From assembly GCF_963082655.1 (NCBI RefSeq), contig NC_081555.1:179547151-179611150 (forward strand): a stretch of DNA of 64,000 bases, given 5' to 3'. The notes below the pieces were generated by a model, which was given only the letters and a program-made list of their open reading frames with translations, had not been told where the DNA came from and did not search any database. Position 1 is the stretch's first letter. Every line of letters starts with the position of its first letter. A program made the position numbers and the translations under genes. Positions 11,236 to 23,670 of the stretch are shown here, piece after piece. The DNA is from Stomoxys calcitrans. Lineage: Eukaryota; Arthropoda; Insecta; Diptera; Muscidae.

Positions 11236-12556
11236 AACAAGTAAAAGCGTGCTTAGTTCGGCGGGGCCGAATCTTATATACCCTCCACCAAAGGATAACA
11301 GATGAGAATTGCTATACTATTGGAGGTTATAAACCGATTCGGGCCATACTTGGCTTGTATGTTTGAGACAATCATAGATTCCATTGTGCAAAATTTTTAT
11401 CAAATCGGATAACGATTGCGTCCTAGTGGGGCTTAAGAAGTAAAATGGGGAGATTGGTTTGCATGGGAGCTATGGTTGCCCAAAAAGTAGTTGCGGATTT
11501 TTCATATAGTCGGCGTTGACAAATTTTTTCACAGCTTATGACTCTGTAATTGCATTCTTTCTTCTGTCAGTTATCAGCTGTTACTTTTAGGTTGCTTTAG
11601 AAAAAAAGTGTAAAAAAGTATATTTGATTAAAGTTCATTCTAAGTTTTATTAAAAATGCATTTACTTTCTTTTAAAAAATCCGCAATTACTTTTTGGGCA
11701 ACCCATATATCAGGCCATGGACCGATTCAGACCATATTTGGCACGTATATAAAAGGGCATAGAAGAAGTCACTGCTATATCGGATAAGAATTACACCCTC
11801 CAGAGGTTCAAGAAGTAAAATCGGGAGATCGGTTATAATGGGTGCTATATCAGGTTATAGACCGATTCAGGCCATATTTGACACGTTTGTTAGAGGACAA
11901 AGATACAGTGGCTTTGCCCTCTAGAGGCTGAATGAATAAAACCGGGAAGTCGGCTTATATGGGAGCTATATCAGGTTTTAAGTCGATTTGAACCCTACTT
12001 GGCACGTAAGTTGAAGATTATTGGGGAAGTCATTGTGCCAAATTCAAAAGAAAATCGGAAAGATACAGTGGCTTGCCCTCTAGAGGCTGAATGAATAAAA
12101 CCGGGAGGTCGGTTTATATGGGAGCTATATTAGGTTTTAAGTCGATTTGAACCCTACTTGGCACGTAAGTTGAAGATTATTGGGGATGTCATTGTGCAAA
12201 ATTTAAAAAAAATCGGATTGGAATAGCGCCCTCTAGAGGCTCAAGAAATGAAACCTGGAGATCGGTTTATATGGGAGCTATTTTTCAATATGAACCTATA
12301 TAGCCCATTTTAAACCCCAAATGACCTACACTCATAGAAAATATTTGTGCAAATTTCAAGCGCCTAGCTTTAATCCTTTCAAAGTTAGGGGGCTTTCCAC
12401 AGACAGACGGACTGTCGGACATGGCTAGATCGACTTAACACGTCAAGACGATCAAGAATATATATACTTTAAGGGGTTTTAGACCAATATTTCAAGGTGT
12501 TTCAAACGGAATAGCGAAGTTAATATACCCTCCTCCCATGGTGTAGGGTATAAAAA
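11236..12556 (+). mobile_element. Family A element carrying a nested mariner MITE
   Basis: The left terminus is AACAAGTAAAAGCGTGCTTA with palindrome TTCGGCGGGGCCGAA and leader TATACCCTCCACCAAAGGAT. The body consists of A units. At the right is a shortened microsatellite (CAGACAGACGGAC) with the 'gatcaagaatatatatacttta' block, and it ends in TATACCC...TAGGGTATAAAAA. It is interrupted by the MITE at 11473-11705, which therefore inserted later. Confidence 0.88.
11473..11705 (+). mobile_element. mariner-type MITE, copy 1
   Basis: Terminal inverted repeats: TGGTTGCCCAAAAAGTAGTT at the left, and CAATTACTTTTTGGGCAACC near the right end. The TA dinucleotides at 11471-11472 and 11706-11707 fit a TA target duplication. 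233 bp, no transposase; it is a deletion derivative of a mariner element. Confidence 0.88.
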
Positions 12557-12642
12557 TGGTCTGTTCGCGTAATTTTTCTGTAATATTAGCCAAAAAAAAA
12601 TTGGAGGAGAGTAATCAGGGGGCGCCCTGGGATAAAGCGAGA

Positions 12643-12783
12643 GGCTCCCTGGTAGCAGAGTTGGTAGCGTGCTTAGATTACCAGTGCAGGGTTCGTAGGT
12701 TCGATTCCCGCCAGAAGTCGCTACTATGGTATCACAATGGATTTAAAATTGTCTAAGTGAGTCTGCAAAAAAACCTAACCTAA
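12643..12783 (+). mobile_element. tRNA-derived SINE (SINE2), a second family
   Basis: GGCTCCCTGGTAGCAGAGTT gives an A box TAGCAGAGTTGG (12653-12664), and the B box is GGTTCGATTCC (12698-12708). A short body ends in a CCTAACCTAA-type tail. No similarity to SINE1 was seen outside the promoter boxes. A functional tRNA gene is unlikely: the body continues well past the tRNA-sized segment and no CCA-side acceptor stem pairs cleanly. Confidence 0.75.
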
Positions 12784-13839
12784 GCACAGACTTTACTTTA
12801 TTTTGCTATTTATTTAAATTTATTTAACAGCTAGTTTTCATAAAACAGCTATCGATGCTGCAAATTTCTGCCGGGGAAAAAGCCTCCAGTAGAAATTTGC
12901 AAGCTCTCAACTACCAAACTCTCAAAGTGTAGCTTGTTCTCCCGCACTATCCCGCTCTATTCTGCTGGCAACTAAAGTACGCGAACGGCTTCTTGTAACA
13001 ATTTGAACACATTTGCAAACATTTTTAAGTACGCAAACACAAATGAAGTGAAAAGCAATTGTTTCATTAAAGGTGAAACAGGTTGTAAAAAATGCATGAC
13101 CCAAAAGGTCAGAAATCCCTATATTTATTCAACTCAGTTTGGTATATAACCTTTAATTTATTTGCCATTCCTTTGGCAAAAAAAAACGTGGTATTGGCTG
13201 CTTGGTTGGCCTTGCCACATTCTGAGAATGCTGTTTTTGAATTTGAGTAGGAATTTTCAAAACGAACTACATACAAAGCAAACAGTACAGAACGTACGTG
13301 GCATGTGTTTTAATAAATGATTTTTTTTTTTGGTCCTTTCCTAACTAAAGTTTTCAATTAAAGAGATTATTTGCATAGACATTAAAGGATTCGAGTTCTA
13401 TAAGTGAAGAAGATAAAAGCTAGATAAACTAGTAACAAACACTTGGATTGGTAGAATCGTATAATAGGTACTCACCCCTACAAGCAAAAAATATTTCGTT
13501 TCACATAAAGGAAATTTTGGCCAAATAAACTTAATTTCTAAAAAACGTTGGACTTTGTTTACGATAAAAGTACACTTTATTTTGCGATTAATTCTAGCAT
13601 GAACTTGTGACAAATAGAGTTTTCTTACCCTGACAATAACTTTAATTCTCGATATATTGAACATTTTATTCGGATTTCAACCAGTTTTTCTTTAATTATG
13701 GGTGATTTTTTAAGAGCTTTAGGAAAGTTTTTCAAAAAATTACATAAAATTCAGGAAAAAGCAGGAAATCTTTATTTAAATCGATAGTACAGCTCAGGCC
13801 CGCTCCGATGCGCCTTCTTTAACTATCTAATATCTTTTT
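12784..13839. other. AT-rich spacer, nothing recognised
   Basis: A T-run lies at 13320-13331. All frames are short and lack family motifs. Confidence 0.4.
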
Positions 13840-13881
13840 AGGGTGGGGACACTTCGCCCTGAATGCGGATATCGAATTCGT

Positions 13882-13960
13882 GCCATTGTAGCCTATGACG
13901 CTGAACGCGTTCGAATCCTGTCGAAAACATCGGACAAAGCGGTGTTAATCCCCTCTTAAT
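13882..13960 (+). mobile_element. SINE1 head fragment inside family E
   Basis: GCCATTGTAGCCTATGACGC ... GTTCGAATCC (B box at 13909-13918) ... ATCGGACAAAGCGGTG matches the SINE1 tRNA-like head. The A box is mutated. The same fragment sits at the same place in E copy 2, so it predates the spread of this E lineage. Confidence 0.75.
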
Positions 13961-14510
13961 GTTGGACACATGTGCGAGGAATCTCAGACATTTCGACTCA
14001 AAAATGGATATCAGTTTCGTGCTGCATTTCCAAATCCCTTTGATTTGAGCCCCATGTTAACATGGCCGGTAAATATGAACCGTTTGAAGGGTGTTTTGGG
14101 GCTGGGGCGGCCACCGGCACTTTGCACTGAAAATAGATATCGAATTCGTTCTTTATTCCCAACGGAAATGAAATTCAGTTTAGGGGGTGCTTTAGGGCGT
14201 ACCCCAAAACACTTGGCTCTAAAATTGGATATCAAATTCATTTTCTACTCTAAAATACCCTTCATTTAATTCCCTATTGACATAATCGGTCAAATAACCC
14301 ATTTGACGTATCTTTAGAAGGAAAAGCGCCACCTAGACTAGAAGGCAAATTTTAATGTCATATTCGTAATCTACTCCTTAATACCTTTCATTTGAGTCCC
14401 ATATAGCGATGGTCGGCTAATATGCCTACTTGGGTGTTTTTTGGGGGTGGGCGACCTCCCATTACTTGGACCTAATTTTTTATGCCATATTTGTAATCTA
14501 CTGCCTACTA

Positions 14511-14748
14511 TTGGGTTGCCCAAGAAGTAATTGCGGATTTTTTCATATAGTCGGCGTTGACAAATTTTTTCACAGCTTGTGACTCTGTAGTTGCATTCTT
14601 TCTTCTGTCAGTTATCAGCTGTTGCTTTTAGCTTGCTTTAGTAAAAAAGTGCAAAAAAAGTATATTTGATTAAAGTTTATTCTAAGTTTTTTTAAAAATG
14701 CATGTACTTTCTTTTAAAAAATCCGCAATTACTTTTGGGGCAACCCAA
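14511..14748 (+). mobile_element. mariner-type MITE, copy 2
   Basis: Inverted ends TTGGGTTGCCCAAGAAGTAA and GGGCAACCCAA, flanked by TA (14509-14510 and 14749-14750). Removing it restores a continuous family E segment ('ctgcctacttttcatttgag'). Confidence 0.92.
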
Positions 14749-15340
14749 TACTTTTCATTTGAGTCCCATATTGACATGAACTTCGAATATATATCTGTCT
14801 AGAGGAGTTTTGGGATTGGGGGAAGGGCCCGATGCAGACAAACGTACACAATCTATGAAAATATTAAATTAGGGTGACCCCTTACACTTAGGGCGACCCC
14901 CTACACTTCGATCTGATTTTGTATGCCAGATTCGAAATCTAATCCCGTATACCTTTCATTTGAGTCCCATATTGAAATGAATGTCCAATATCTCTGTGTA
15001 GGGGAGTTTTGGGGTTGTGGTGGCCCGATGGGTACTTGGAGTCAAATTTTAATACCATATTCGTATTCTGCTCTCCAATACCTTTCATTTAATACCTATA
15101 TTGTCCCGAGATCGGTCCTATTTTGATTTTGAGTTGTGTTTTTGGCATAAGGGGGATGGTCCGTCCCCCTTTCGATACCGAAAAATTATAAAGCCTATAT
15201 TTTCTTCCAGACCAACCTTTGATATTCGTAAACTACCCCCGAATATCTTTCATTTGAGTCCCATATTGTCCAGATCGTCAAATAATCCTATTTTTAATGG
15301 GTTTTGGGACTGGGTGGCCCCCCAGGTACTTGGACCCAAT

Positions 15341-16789
15341 TTTTATACCCTCCACCATAGGATGGGGGTATACTAATTTCGACATTCTGTTTGTAACACG
15401 TCGAAATGTGCGTCTAAGACCCCATAAAGTGTATATATTCTTGATCGTCATGTCATTTTAAGTCGATTTAGCCATTTCCGTCCGTCTGTCCGTCCGTCCG
15501 TTCGTCCGTCCGCCCGTCCGTCCGTCAGTCCGTCCGTCAGTCTGTCGAAAGCACGCTAACTTTCGAGGGAGTAAAGCTAGCCGCTTGAAATTTTGCACAA
15601 ATACTTTTTATTAATGTAGGTCGGTTGGGATTGTAAATGGGCCATTCGGTCCATGTTTTGAAAGAGCTGCCATATAAACCGATCTTGTGTCTTGACTTCT
15701 TGAGCCTTTAGATGGCGCAATTCTCATCCGATTGGAATGAAATTTTGCACGACGTGTTTTGTTATGATATCAAACAACTGTGCCAAGTATGGTTCAAATC
15801 GGCCTATAACCTGATATAGCAGCCTTATAAACCGATCGTGGGTCTTGACTTCTTGAGCCTCTAGAGGGCGCAATTCTCATCCGATTGGAATGAAATTTTG
15901 CACATAGTGTTTTGGTATCACTCTCAACAACTGCGTTAAGTATTGTTCAAATCGGTCTATGTTTTGATATAGCTGCCATTTAAACCGATATGGGGTTTTG
16001 ACTTCTTGAGCCTCTAGAGGGCGTAATTCTCGTCCGATTCAACTGAAATTTTGCATGCGGTGTTTTGTTATGACTTTCAAGAACTGTGCTAAGTATGGCG
16101 TAAATCGATATAGAAACTGATATAGCTGTCATATAAACTGATCTGGGGTCTTGACTTCTTGAGCTTCTAAAGGGCGTTCAAATCGGTCTATGTTTTGATA
16201 TAGCTGCCATTTAAACCGATATGGGGTTTTGACTTCTTGAGCCTCTAGAGGGCTTAATTCTCGTCCGATTCAACTGAAATTTTGCATGCGGTGTTTTGTT
16301 ATGACTTTCAAGAACTGTGCTAAGTATGGCGTAAATCGATATAGAAACTGATATAGCTGTCATATAAACTGATCTGGGGTCTTGACTTCTTGAGCTTCTA
16401 AAGGGCGCAATTATCATCCGATTTGGCTGAAATTTTGTACAACGGCTTCTCTCAGACCTTCAACATACGTGTTCAATATGGTCTGAATCGATCAATAGCT
16501 TGATACAGCTCCCATATGAACCTCCCGATTTTGCTTCTTGAGCCCATATAAGGTGCAATTCCTATCCGAATGAACTGAAATATTACATAATGACTTCTAC
16601 AATGTTCAGCTTTCATTTATGGTGCGAATCGAACTAAAACTTGATATAGCTCCAAAAGCATAACAGTTCTTATTCAATATTCTATGTTTGTCTAAAAAGA
16701 GATACCGCTCATAGAACTCGACAAATGCGATCAATGGTGGAAGGCATATAAGATTCGGCCCGGCCGAACTTAGCACGCTCTTACTTGTT
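15341..16789 (-). mobile_element. Family A element with an internal 231-bp duplication
   Basis: The right palindrome TATACCCTCCACCATAGGAT begins at about 15345, followed by the CATAAAGTGTATATATTCTT block and a GTCC microsatellite (15478-15547). A-type units follow. The left terminus (CGGCCCGGCCGAAC ... CTCTTACTTGTTT) ends at 16789. Bases 15945-16175 are repeated almost unchanged at 16176-16406. Confidence 0.9.
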
Positions 16790-17015
16790 TAACCTGATAT
16801 AGCTCCCACATAAACTAATCGCCCGAATTTACTTACTGAGCCTCTAGAAGGCGTAATTTTTATTCTATTTGGCAGACATTTTAAACGTGGTCTTCTAATA
16901 ATCATGACAAATACGGTCCATATTGGTTCATAACTTGATGTATCCCCAATACATTTGAACGTGTTAAATGCGAACCATGAATATGTAAAAATCGGCCAAG
17001 CTGAAAGATTTTACA
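16790..17015 (-). mobile_element. Family A fragment
   Basis: One to two degenerate A units ('aacctgatatagctccca', 'gagcctctagaaggcgtaat') directly follow the left terminus of the previous A copy. The preceding copy may have inserted into this older fragment. Confidence 0.6.
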
Positions 17016-18587
17016 TAGACGTTTGACCTGCTGTCCTTGTGATAACATGTTTGTTATTTCAATTATTTCTTCCAGTGTAGCTGATCAGATATTTGTTTGC
17101 ATCCAATAGATTTGTCCAGTCACCTTTGGTTCCCTTTATAACTCACTTTCTGCTTCTGAGCAAATATGGAATCATCACGTAGCTAATCTGGATACATGCA
17201 CTCGGTGTATTTACATTTCTACTCAATGACGAACTCAACTCTCCCCTCATGTATATTCGTAAGTTTCAACGTGCGTTAAGCACGCATAGACATACAACGT
17301 GGCGCGGTGGAGTCATGTAAATCTCCGGATGTTTGGACTCTTTTTGTTGTCGTGTAAAGACCACTCCAATGGCATTCAGCAGTCAACATTACTAAGTAAT
17401 GCTTAGTGCTTTGTCATCCTTTTGATCCATTCCTTTCGTGGCTGCTGCTGCTGCTGCTGTAACCATCACCATCGCCATGGCCTTTGTGTGAGAAGGATGA
17501 AGATGATGGATTTTTGATTTGTTTCGCAAATAATTTGTAACAACAACGGCAACAGTAGAATCATTCGCTTTCAACAACAGCAGCAGCTTTGGCTTTTAGT
17601 AGCAATGCCAGCAGATGGAGCTAAAGAACAATGCCAACAATGGTCAGGCGAAAACAACTTCATCACCATCTGCCGTGGTGAGTGATGTCTCATTTGTGTT
17701 ACCTCTCAAATGTGACCGATGCAAGTACAAACTTTTCGAACCGTGATTGTTTCTTTTTTGCAAATTTTTTTTGTTTCTATTTTTTTCGTATCATGTCCCC
17801 ACTGACCTGAGACAGTGACCCACAACAGCTTGGCCTAAGTTTTTATTTTGATGGATTAGTGTGGGAGTTCGTTTGTGTATGTTGTAGGGAACAAAATCTA
17901 AGCAACTTAAAGTCTTCGTATTCGTTCCTTGCCATTTTGTTATTAATTTAGCATAAAGTGTTTTAAATGGTAACAATTTTGTTTTGATTTTATTTCGTGG
18001 AATTCCAAAGTTTTTCTTTTGAACAAAACAACAAAATGAGCTGAATTAAAGTTTGCTTTGCAGTTTTGCAAGACCTTGACATTTACATTTGAAAAATTTT
18101 CCCGGTGTAGATGCGATGAACTTATTAAATATGATGAAGGCAAAGCTATGGCTTTCGACAGTTGTTACTTTAAAGGTCACATCCTAAGTTATATTGCTGG
18201 ATGAGAAGGAGATTATTTGCCACTGCCAGAATTATTTGGCAGGTCTGCAGAGATGAAATGAAAATTCTGTATATATTTTATAAAAAAAAAAAACCCAAAA
18301 CCTTAAAAATAACGAGAACAAAAGTACCCTTCTGACTCTTGACATTACTGCACAATTTCATAAAAATCGATTACACTTACATTGAGATTTTTATAATCTG
18401 GATTTATCTAAGTCCAAAAACATATCCAGTCCGTTTATGTTGGGTTTTTGGTAATTCAATGGTGGCTTCGATGTAGCATTTTTTCGACATGTTGCACTGA
18501 AATCGAAATTTTGTATTCGTTTGTCCAAAAATATGAAACCACACCATCGGGTGTAGTATTCGTTTGTAATGGTAGCCGTATTAAAAA
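17016..18587. other. Unique spacer with a CTG tract
   Basis: GGCTGCTGCTGCTGCTGCTG lies at about 17440-17459 and CAACAACAGCAGCAGC near 17573. An A-run lies at 18281-18294. No exon with splice signals and conserved coding was found. Confidence 0.4.
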
Positions 18588-19653
18588 ATTTGGGCCAAAT
18601 CGGATGAAAATTGCTCTCTCTAGAGGCTCAAGAAGTCAAGATCCCAGATCGGTTTATATGGAAGCTATATCAGATTATTTACCGATTTGCGTCATACTCA
18701 TCACAGTTTTTGGAAGCCATATCAAAACAATTCATACAAAATTTTCAGCCAAGTCGGATGACAATTGCGCCGATTTGAACTATACTTAGCACAGTTGTTG
18801 GAAGTGACATCAAAACACTACGTGCAAAATTTCAGTCAAATCGGACGAGAATTGCGCCCTCTAGAGGCTCAAGAAGTCAAGATCCAAGATCTGTTCATAT
18901 GGCACCTATACCAGTTTATAGACCGATTTGCATCATACTACGCACAAATGTTGAGAGTGATATCAAAACACTACGTTCAAAATTCCAGTCAAATCGGATG
19001 AGAATTGCGCCCTCTAGAGGCTCAAGAAGTCAAGATCCAAGATTGGTTTATATGGCACCTATACCAGGTTATGGACCGATTTGCATCATATTTCGCACAA
19101 ATGTTGGAAGTGATACCAAAACACCATGTGCAAAATGTCTGCCAAATCGGATGAGAATTTCGCCTTCTAAAAGCTCAAGAAGTCAAGACCCAAGATCGGT
19201 TTATATGTCAGCTATATCAGGTTATGAACCGATTTTACCATAGTTAGCACATTTGTTGGAAGTGATACCAAAACACTACGTGCAACATTTCAGTCAAATT
19301 GGACGATAATTGCGCCCTCTAGAGGCTTAAGAAGTCAAGATCCCAGATGAGTTTATATGGCAGCTATATCAAAACGTTTATCGATATAGCCCATTTACAA
19401 TCCCAACCGACCTACTCTAAAAAGAAGTACTTTTGCAAAATTTCAAGGGGCTAGCTTTAATCCTTCAAAAGTTAGCGTGCTTTCGACATACAGTCGGACG
19501 GACAGACGGACGGATATGGCTAGTTCGACATAAAATGTCACGACGATCAAGAATATATATATACTTTATGGGGTCTTAGACGAATATTTCGAAGAGTTAC
19601 AAACAGAATGACGAAATTAGTATATCCCCCTCCTATGGTGGAGGGTATAAAAA
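18588..19653 (+). mobile_element. Family A element, left end missing
   Basis: It starts inside a unit ('gggccaaatcggatgaaaattgc'). Several units follow, then the A pre-microsatellite segment, a short GACGGACAGACGGACGGA tract, the 'gatcaagaatatatatatactttatggggtc' block and the right palindrome ending GGAGGGTATAAAAA. Confidence 0.85.
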
Positions 19654-21005
19654 GTGTAACACTAGCAGAGGGTTGGGGCAACATGCTGTCCCATATAAGT
19701 GCAACATTAGTGTAACATTTTTGTTTCGAATCCAAATCACCATAAGTCATGCACATGCACAAGCGCACATGTGTATACATGAACGTGCATATCACACACA
19801 TTTATACACAATTCTTGGAAACAGTTGCATATTTTGGTACTTTTATCGATTATTGAGCCATGAAATCGGTTTCACTTGTGATTTAAAAATAAATCCAGCA
19901 AAAATCGGATTTATATGTGTATGGTTAAACCTGTCAATAAACACGGATTTAGCACTTAGATCTCGAAAAGCAATGAAACCGGGTTTAGTGGCCAATGTAA
20001 ACGTATTTTTAGGTCCAATTTTCAATGACGATCAATTTTAATATCCAAATATGTTTAATGTATTTCTCAAATTAAATGGTGTTTTTCTTCATTCTGTAAC
20101 TTTTATTCTTTGTTCATCTTAATTTCAAATTAATGAAGCTTAAGAGATTCTGCCTAAAGTGAATGTTTTTGGTCTGAAACGCTTGCGGCACTGAATAAAA
20201 CAGAAATTTTACTTTAATACACTTGTTAGAATTTTCATTTTTTTGGATAAAAAAAAAATACATAAATTCACCAAATAAGGCAGCACACCATCAAAGAAAG
20301 GCGAAGCAAAGCAAAGCTTATTGCTGTAAACAAGGCCATCGTACAAATGAACCAAGAGGCGCCAGGATGAAAGACCAGCCAAACAACCCGCCAAGCAAGC
20401 AACGAACCATCACAGATGGGATTGGTAATTTGTGCTGAAGAGTCCTTACTCTATCAACTGACTGTATCAATGTGTGAGTGAGGCAGAAAGAGCGAGAGAG
20501 TGGGGTTTTTGCAAAAAAAAAACACATACACAAAGGTATATTAAGTTTAGATTTGTAAAAAAAAAAAACACACAAAATAACATCCAACACTTCAAACCGA
20601 CTAAGTTGCTGCAGCAACAGCAACGCTGCTCTGGAAAATTTCAAACAGCAAAATGGAAACAACCTCAGCAGCAACTTGTTACTACCAAAAGAAGTGCCGT
20701 AGCAACCATAAAACCGAAAGGGGTTAATTTCATTTAGATGAAGCAACAACATCAGACCTAAAAAGGAAATGTGGCCTCCCCTACTTCTTGGCCATTCTCG
20801 ACAAGGCTCTCTCCAATTCGGCCACTCCAGTGAAAGGAGTAACCTTGTTTTGGCGGTTTTTCCACATTTCTTGCCAATACCACGAACACAGACCAACGAA
20901 ACGATGGCTTGGAAAACATTAAAGGAGGTATCAGTACTCAATTCATACTCCTTTGCTGTGGCGTACAGTGGGACAAGTGTAAAATGCATACTTGACCGAT
21001 TTATG
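19654..21005. other. Unique spacer, no gene supported
   Basis: A-runs occur at about 20249-20259, 20513-20522 and 20559-20568. A long minus-strand frame across this stretch is low-complexity and begins inside the adjacent A element, so it is not called as a gene. Confidence 0.4.
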
Positions 21006-23052
21006 TTTTTATACCCTCCACCATAGGATGGGGGTATACTAATTTCGTCATTCTGTGTGTAAAACCTCGAAATATGCGTCAAAGACCCTATAAAGTATAT
21101 CTATTCTTGATCGTCATGTCATTTTAAGTCGATCTAGCCATGTCCGTCCGTCTGTCCGTCCATCCGTCTGTCTGTCGAAAGCACGCTAACTTTCGAAGGA
21201 GTAAAACTAGCCGCTTGAAATTTTGAACAAATTCTTTTTATTAGTGTAGGTCATTTGGGATTGCAAATGGGCCTGTCGGTCCATGTTTTGATATAGCTGC
21301 CTATAAACCGATCTTGGGTCTTGACTTCTTGAGCCTCTAGAGGGCGCAATTCTTATCCGATTGGAATGAAATTTTGCACGACATGTTTTGTTGTGATATC
21401 CAACAACTGTGTTAAGTATGGTTCAAATCGGACAATAACCTGATATAGCTGTCATGTAAACAGATCTGGGGATTTGACTTCTTGAGCTTCTAGAGGGCGC
21501 AATTCTTATCCGATTGGAATGACATTTTGCACGACGTGTTTTGTTGTGATATCCAACAACTGTGTTAAGTATGGTTCAAATCGGACAATAACCTGATATA
21601 GCTGCCATATAAACCGATCTGGGATCTTGACTTCTTGAGCCTCTAGGAGTAGCAATTATTATCCGATTTGCCTAAAATTTTTTACGGCGGAACTCCTCAT
21701 GACCATCAAGATACGTGTTTAATACGGTCCGCTTGAAATTTTGTACAAATACTTCTTATTATTGTAGGTCAGTTGGGATTGTAAATGGGCCATATCGGTC
21801 AATGTTTTGATAGCTGCCATATATACCGATCATCGGTCTTGTCTTTTTGAGCCTCTAGAGGGCGCAATTCTTATCCGATTGGAATGAAATTTTGCACGAC
21901 GAGGTTATGGTATTCAACAACTATGTCAAGTATGGTTCAAATCGGTCCATAACCTGATATAGCTGCCATATAAACCGATCTTGGCACTTGGCTTCTTGCG
22001 CCTCTAGAGGGCGCAATTCTTATCCGTTTAGAATGAAATTTTGTACGACGTGTTCTGTTACGATATCCAACAACTGTGCCGAATATATTTTCAATCGGTT
22101 CATAACCTGATTTAGCTGTCATATAAACCGATCTTGGGTTTTAGCTTCTTGAGCCTATAGGGGGCGCTATTCTCGTCCGATTTGACTGAAATGTGACACG
22201 TAGTGTTTTGGTATCACTTCCAATAACTGCGCTAAGTATTGTTCAAATCGGTCTATGTTTTGATATAGCTGTCATATAAACCGATCTTGGGTCTTGACTT
22301 CTTGAGCCATTAGAAGAAGCAATTCTTTTCCGATTTGACTGAAATTTTGCACGAGAAGTTTTGTTATGACTTCCAACAACTGTGCCTAGTATGATTTCAA
22401 TCGGTTCATAACCTGATATAGCGGCCATATAAACCGATCTTGGGTCTTGACTTCTTGAGCCTCTAAAGTGCGCAATTCTCATCAGATTGGAATGAAATTT
22501 TGCACCACGTGTTTTGTTGTGATATCCAACAACTGCGTCAAGTATAGTTCAAATCGGTCAATAACCTGATATAGCTGCCATATAAACCGATCTTGGGACT
22601 TGACTTCTTGAGCCTCTAGAGGGCGCAATTCTTATCCGTTTAGAATGAAATTTTGTATGACGTGTTCTGTTACGATATCCAACAACTGTGCCAAGTATGG
22701 TTTTAATCGGTTCATAACCTGATATAGCTGCCGTATAAACCGATCTAGGATCTTTACTTCCTGAGCCTCTAGAGGACGCAATTCTCATCCGATTTTGAAG
22801 AAATTTTATACAACGGCTTCTCTCATAACCTTCAACATATGTGTCTAATATGGTCTAAGTCGATCAATAGCTTGATACAGCTCCCATATAAAGCGATCTC
22901 CCAATTTTGCTTTCTGAGCCCCAACAAGGGGCAATTCTTATTCAATATTCATAATTTGCCTAAGAAGAGAAGCCGTGAAAAGAACTCGACAAATGCTATC
23001 CCTGATGGAGGGTATATAAGATTCACCCCGGCCGAACACGCTCTTACTTGTT
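21006..23052 (-). mobile_element. Family A element, expanded
   Basis: The right palindrome TATACCCTCCACCATAGGAT begins at 21011, followed by the CTATAAAGTATATCTATTCT block and a GTCC tract (21144-21178). About ten units follow. The segment normally next to the microsatellite ('gcttgaaattttg.acaaata') recurs at about 21729, so the array was lengthened by internal duplication including that segment. The left terminus is CGGCCGAACACGCTCTTACT, ending at about 23052, with a few palindrome bases lost. Confidence 0.88.
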
Positions 23053-23139
23053 TTTAATTATTTTTTTACTACTACCGCCATCTATATGTCCGAAAGGCTA
23101 CTTTTGCGGCCGCCCTCGTAAGTATAATCCAAATTCTAA

Positions 23140-23670
23140 GTATAATCTAATTCGTTCTTCGCTTATGTAGCTCCCATATAAATGCATCACCTTATATGAC
23201 TAACTTGAACATTCCTTTAAGGAACATGGAAAAACCTCTCACATATCAATAAGTGCCGTCCGAATCAAATTTAAGCACAATGATAAGGGACCTCCTTCTT
23301 ATAGCAGAGTCCGTGCAGCATACCGCAATGCGTCACCACTTTGGGGTGAAGTTTTTGTATGGCATAGTACCTCACAAATGTCGCCAGCTGTAGGAAGGGA
23401 TAGTCACTGCTAAAATTTTTGTTCGATATTTTCGCCAGGACTCGAACTCGAGTCATCGGCGGACATGCTAACCTCTGCGCTACGGTGCGCCCTAGAGGCT
23501 GCAATTAATATCCTGTTTGGCAGACACTTTAAGCGTGGTATTTTGTTATAACTTTTAACAGCCTCCATAACTCTCATATATATTGGAAAAATTCTTTAGA
23601 AGACCTGGTCAAGTGCGATGGAGAGGGTTTATAAGATTCGGCCCGGCCAGTCTCAATGTGTTCTTATTAG
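23140..23670 (-). mobile_element. Family A fragment split by SINE1
   Basis: 'gtagctcccatataaa' before the SINE and 'ctagaggctgcaatt' ... GATTCGGCCCGGCC ... 'gtgttcttatta' after it belong to a decayed A copy with a left terminus at about 23670. Confidence 0.6.
23205..23491 (-). mobile_element. tRNA-derived SINE1, copy b
   Basis: On the minus strand the head GGCGCACCGTAGCGCAGAGG holds the A box, and the B box is AGTTCGAGTCC (23438-23448). The body matches the 6.4-kb copy. The tail is degraded. Confidence 0.8.

Larger units (their letters stand above)
13840..15340 (+). mobile_element. Family E repeat, copy 1, with captured SINE head and nested MITE
   Basis: It begins near GGGGACACTTCGCCCTGAAT, one arm of the terminal hairpin seen intact in copy 2. 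It continues with 'ggatatcgaattcgtgcc', a SINE1 head (13882-13960) and diverged tandem segments built on 'cctttcatttgagtcccatattg' and 'gtgggtttt.ggg.tggg.cg'. At about 15340 it is interrupted or truncated by a minus-strand A element. Copy 2 is at 38.6-40.2 kb in the opposite orientation. Confidence 0.75.

Noticed and set aside
20318..21082. A 254-codon minus-strand frame
   Set aside because: It begins in the right terminus of a family A element and crosses A/T-runs and CAG-type sequence; composition is Leu/Phe/Cys-rich in a simple-sequence manner and no motif is visible.
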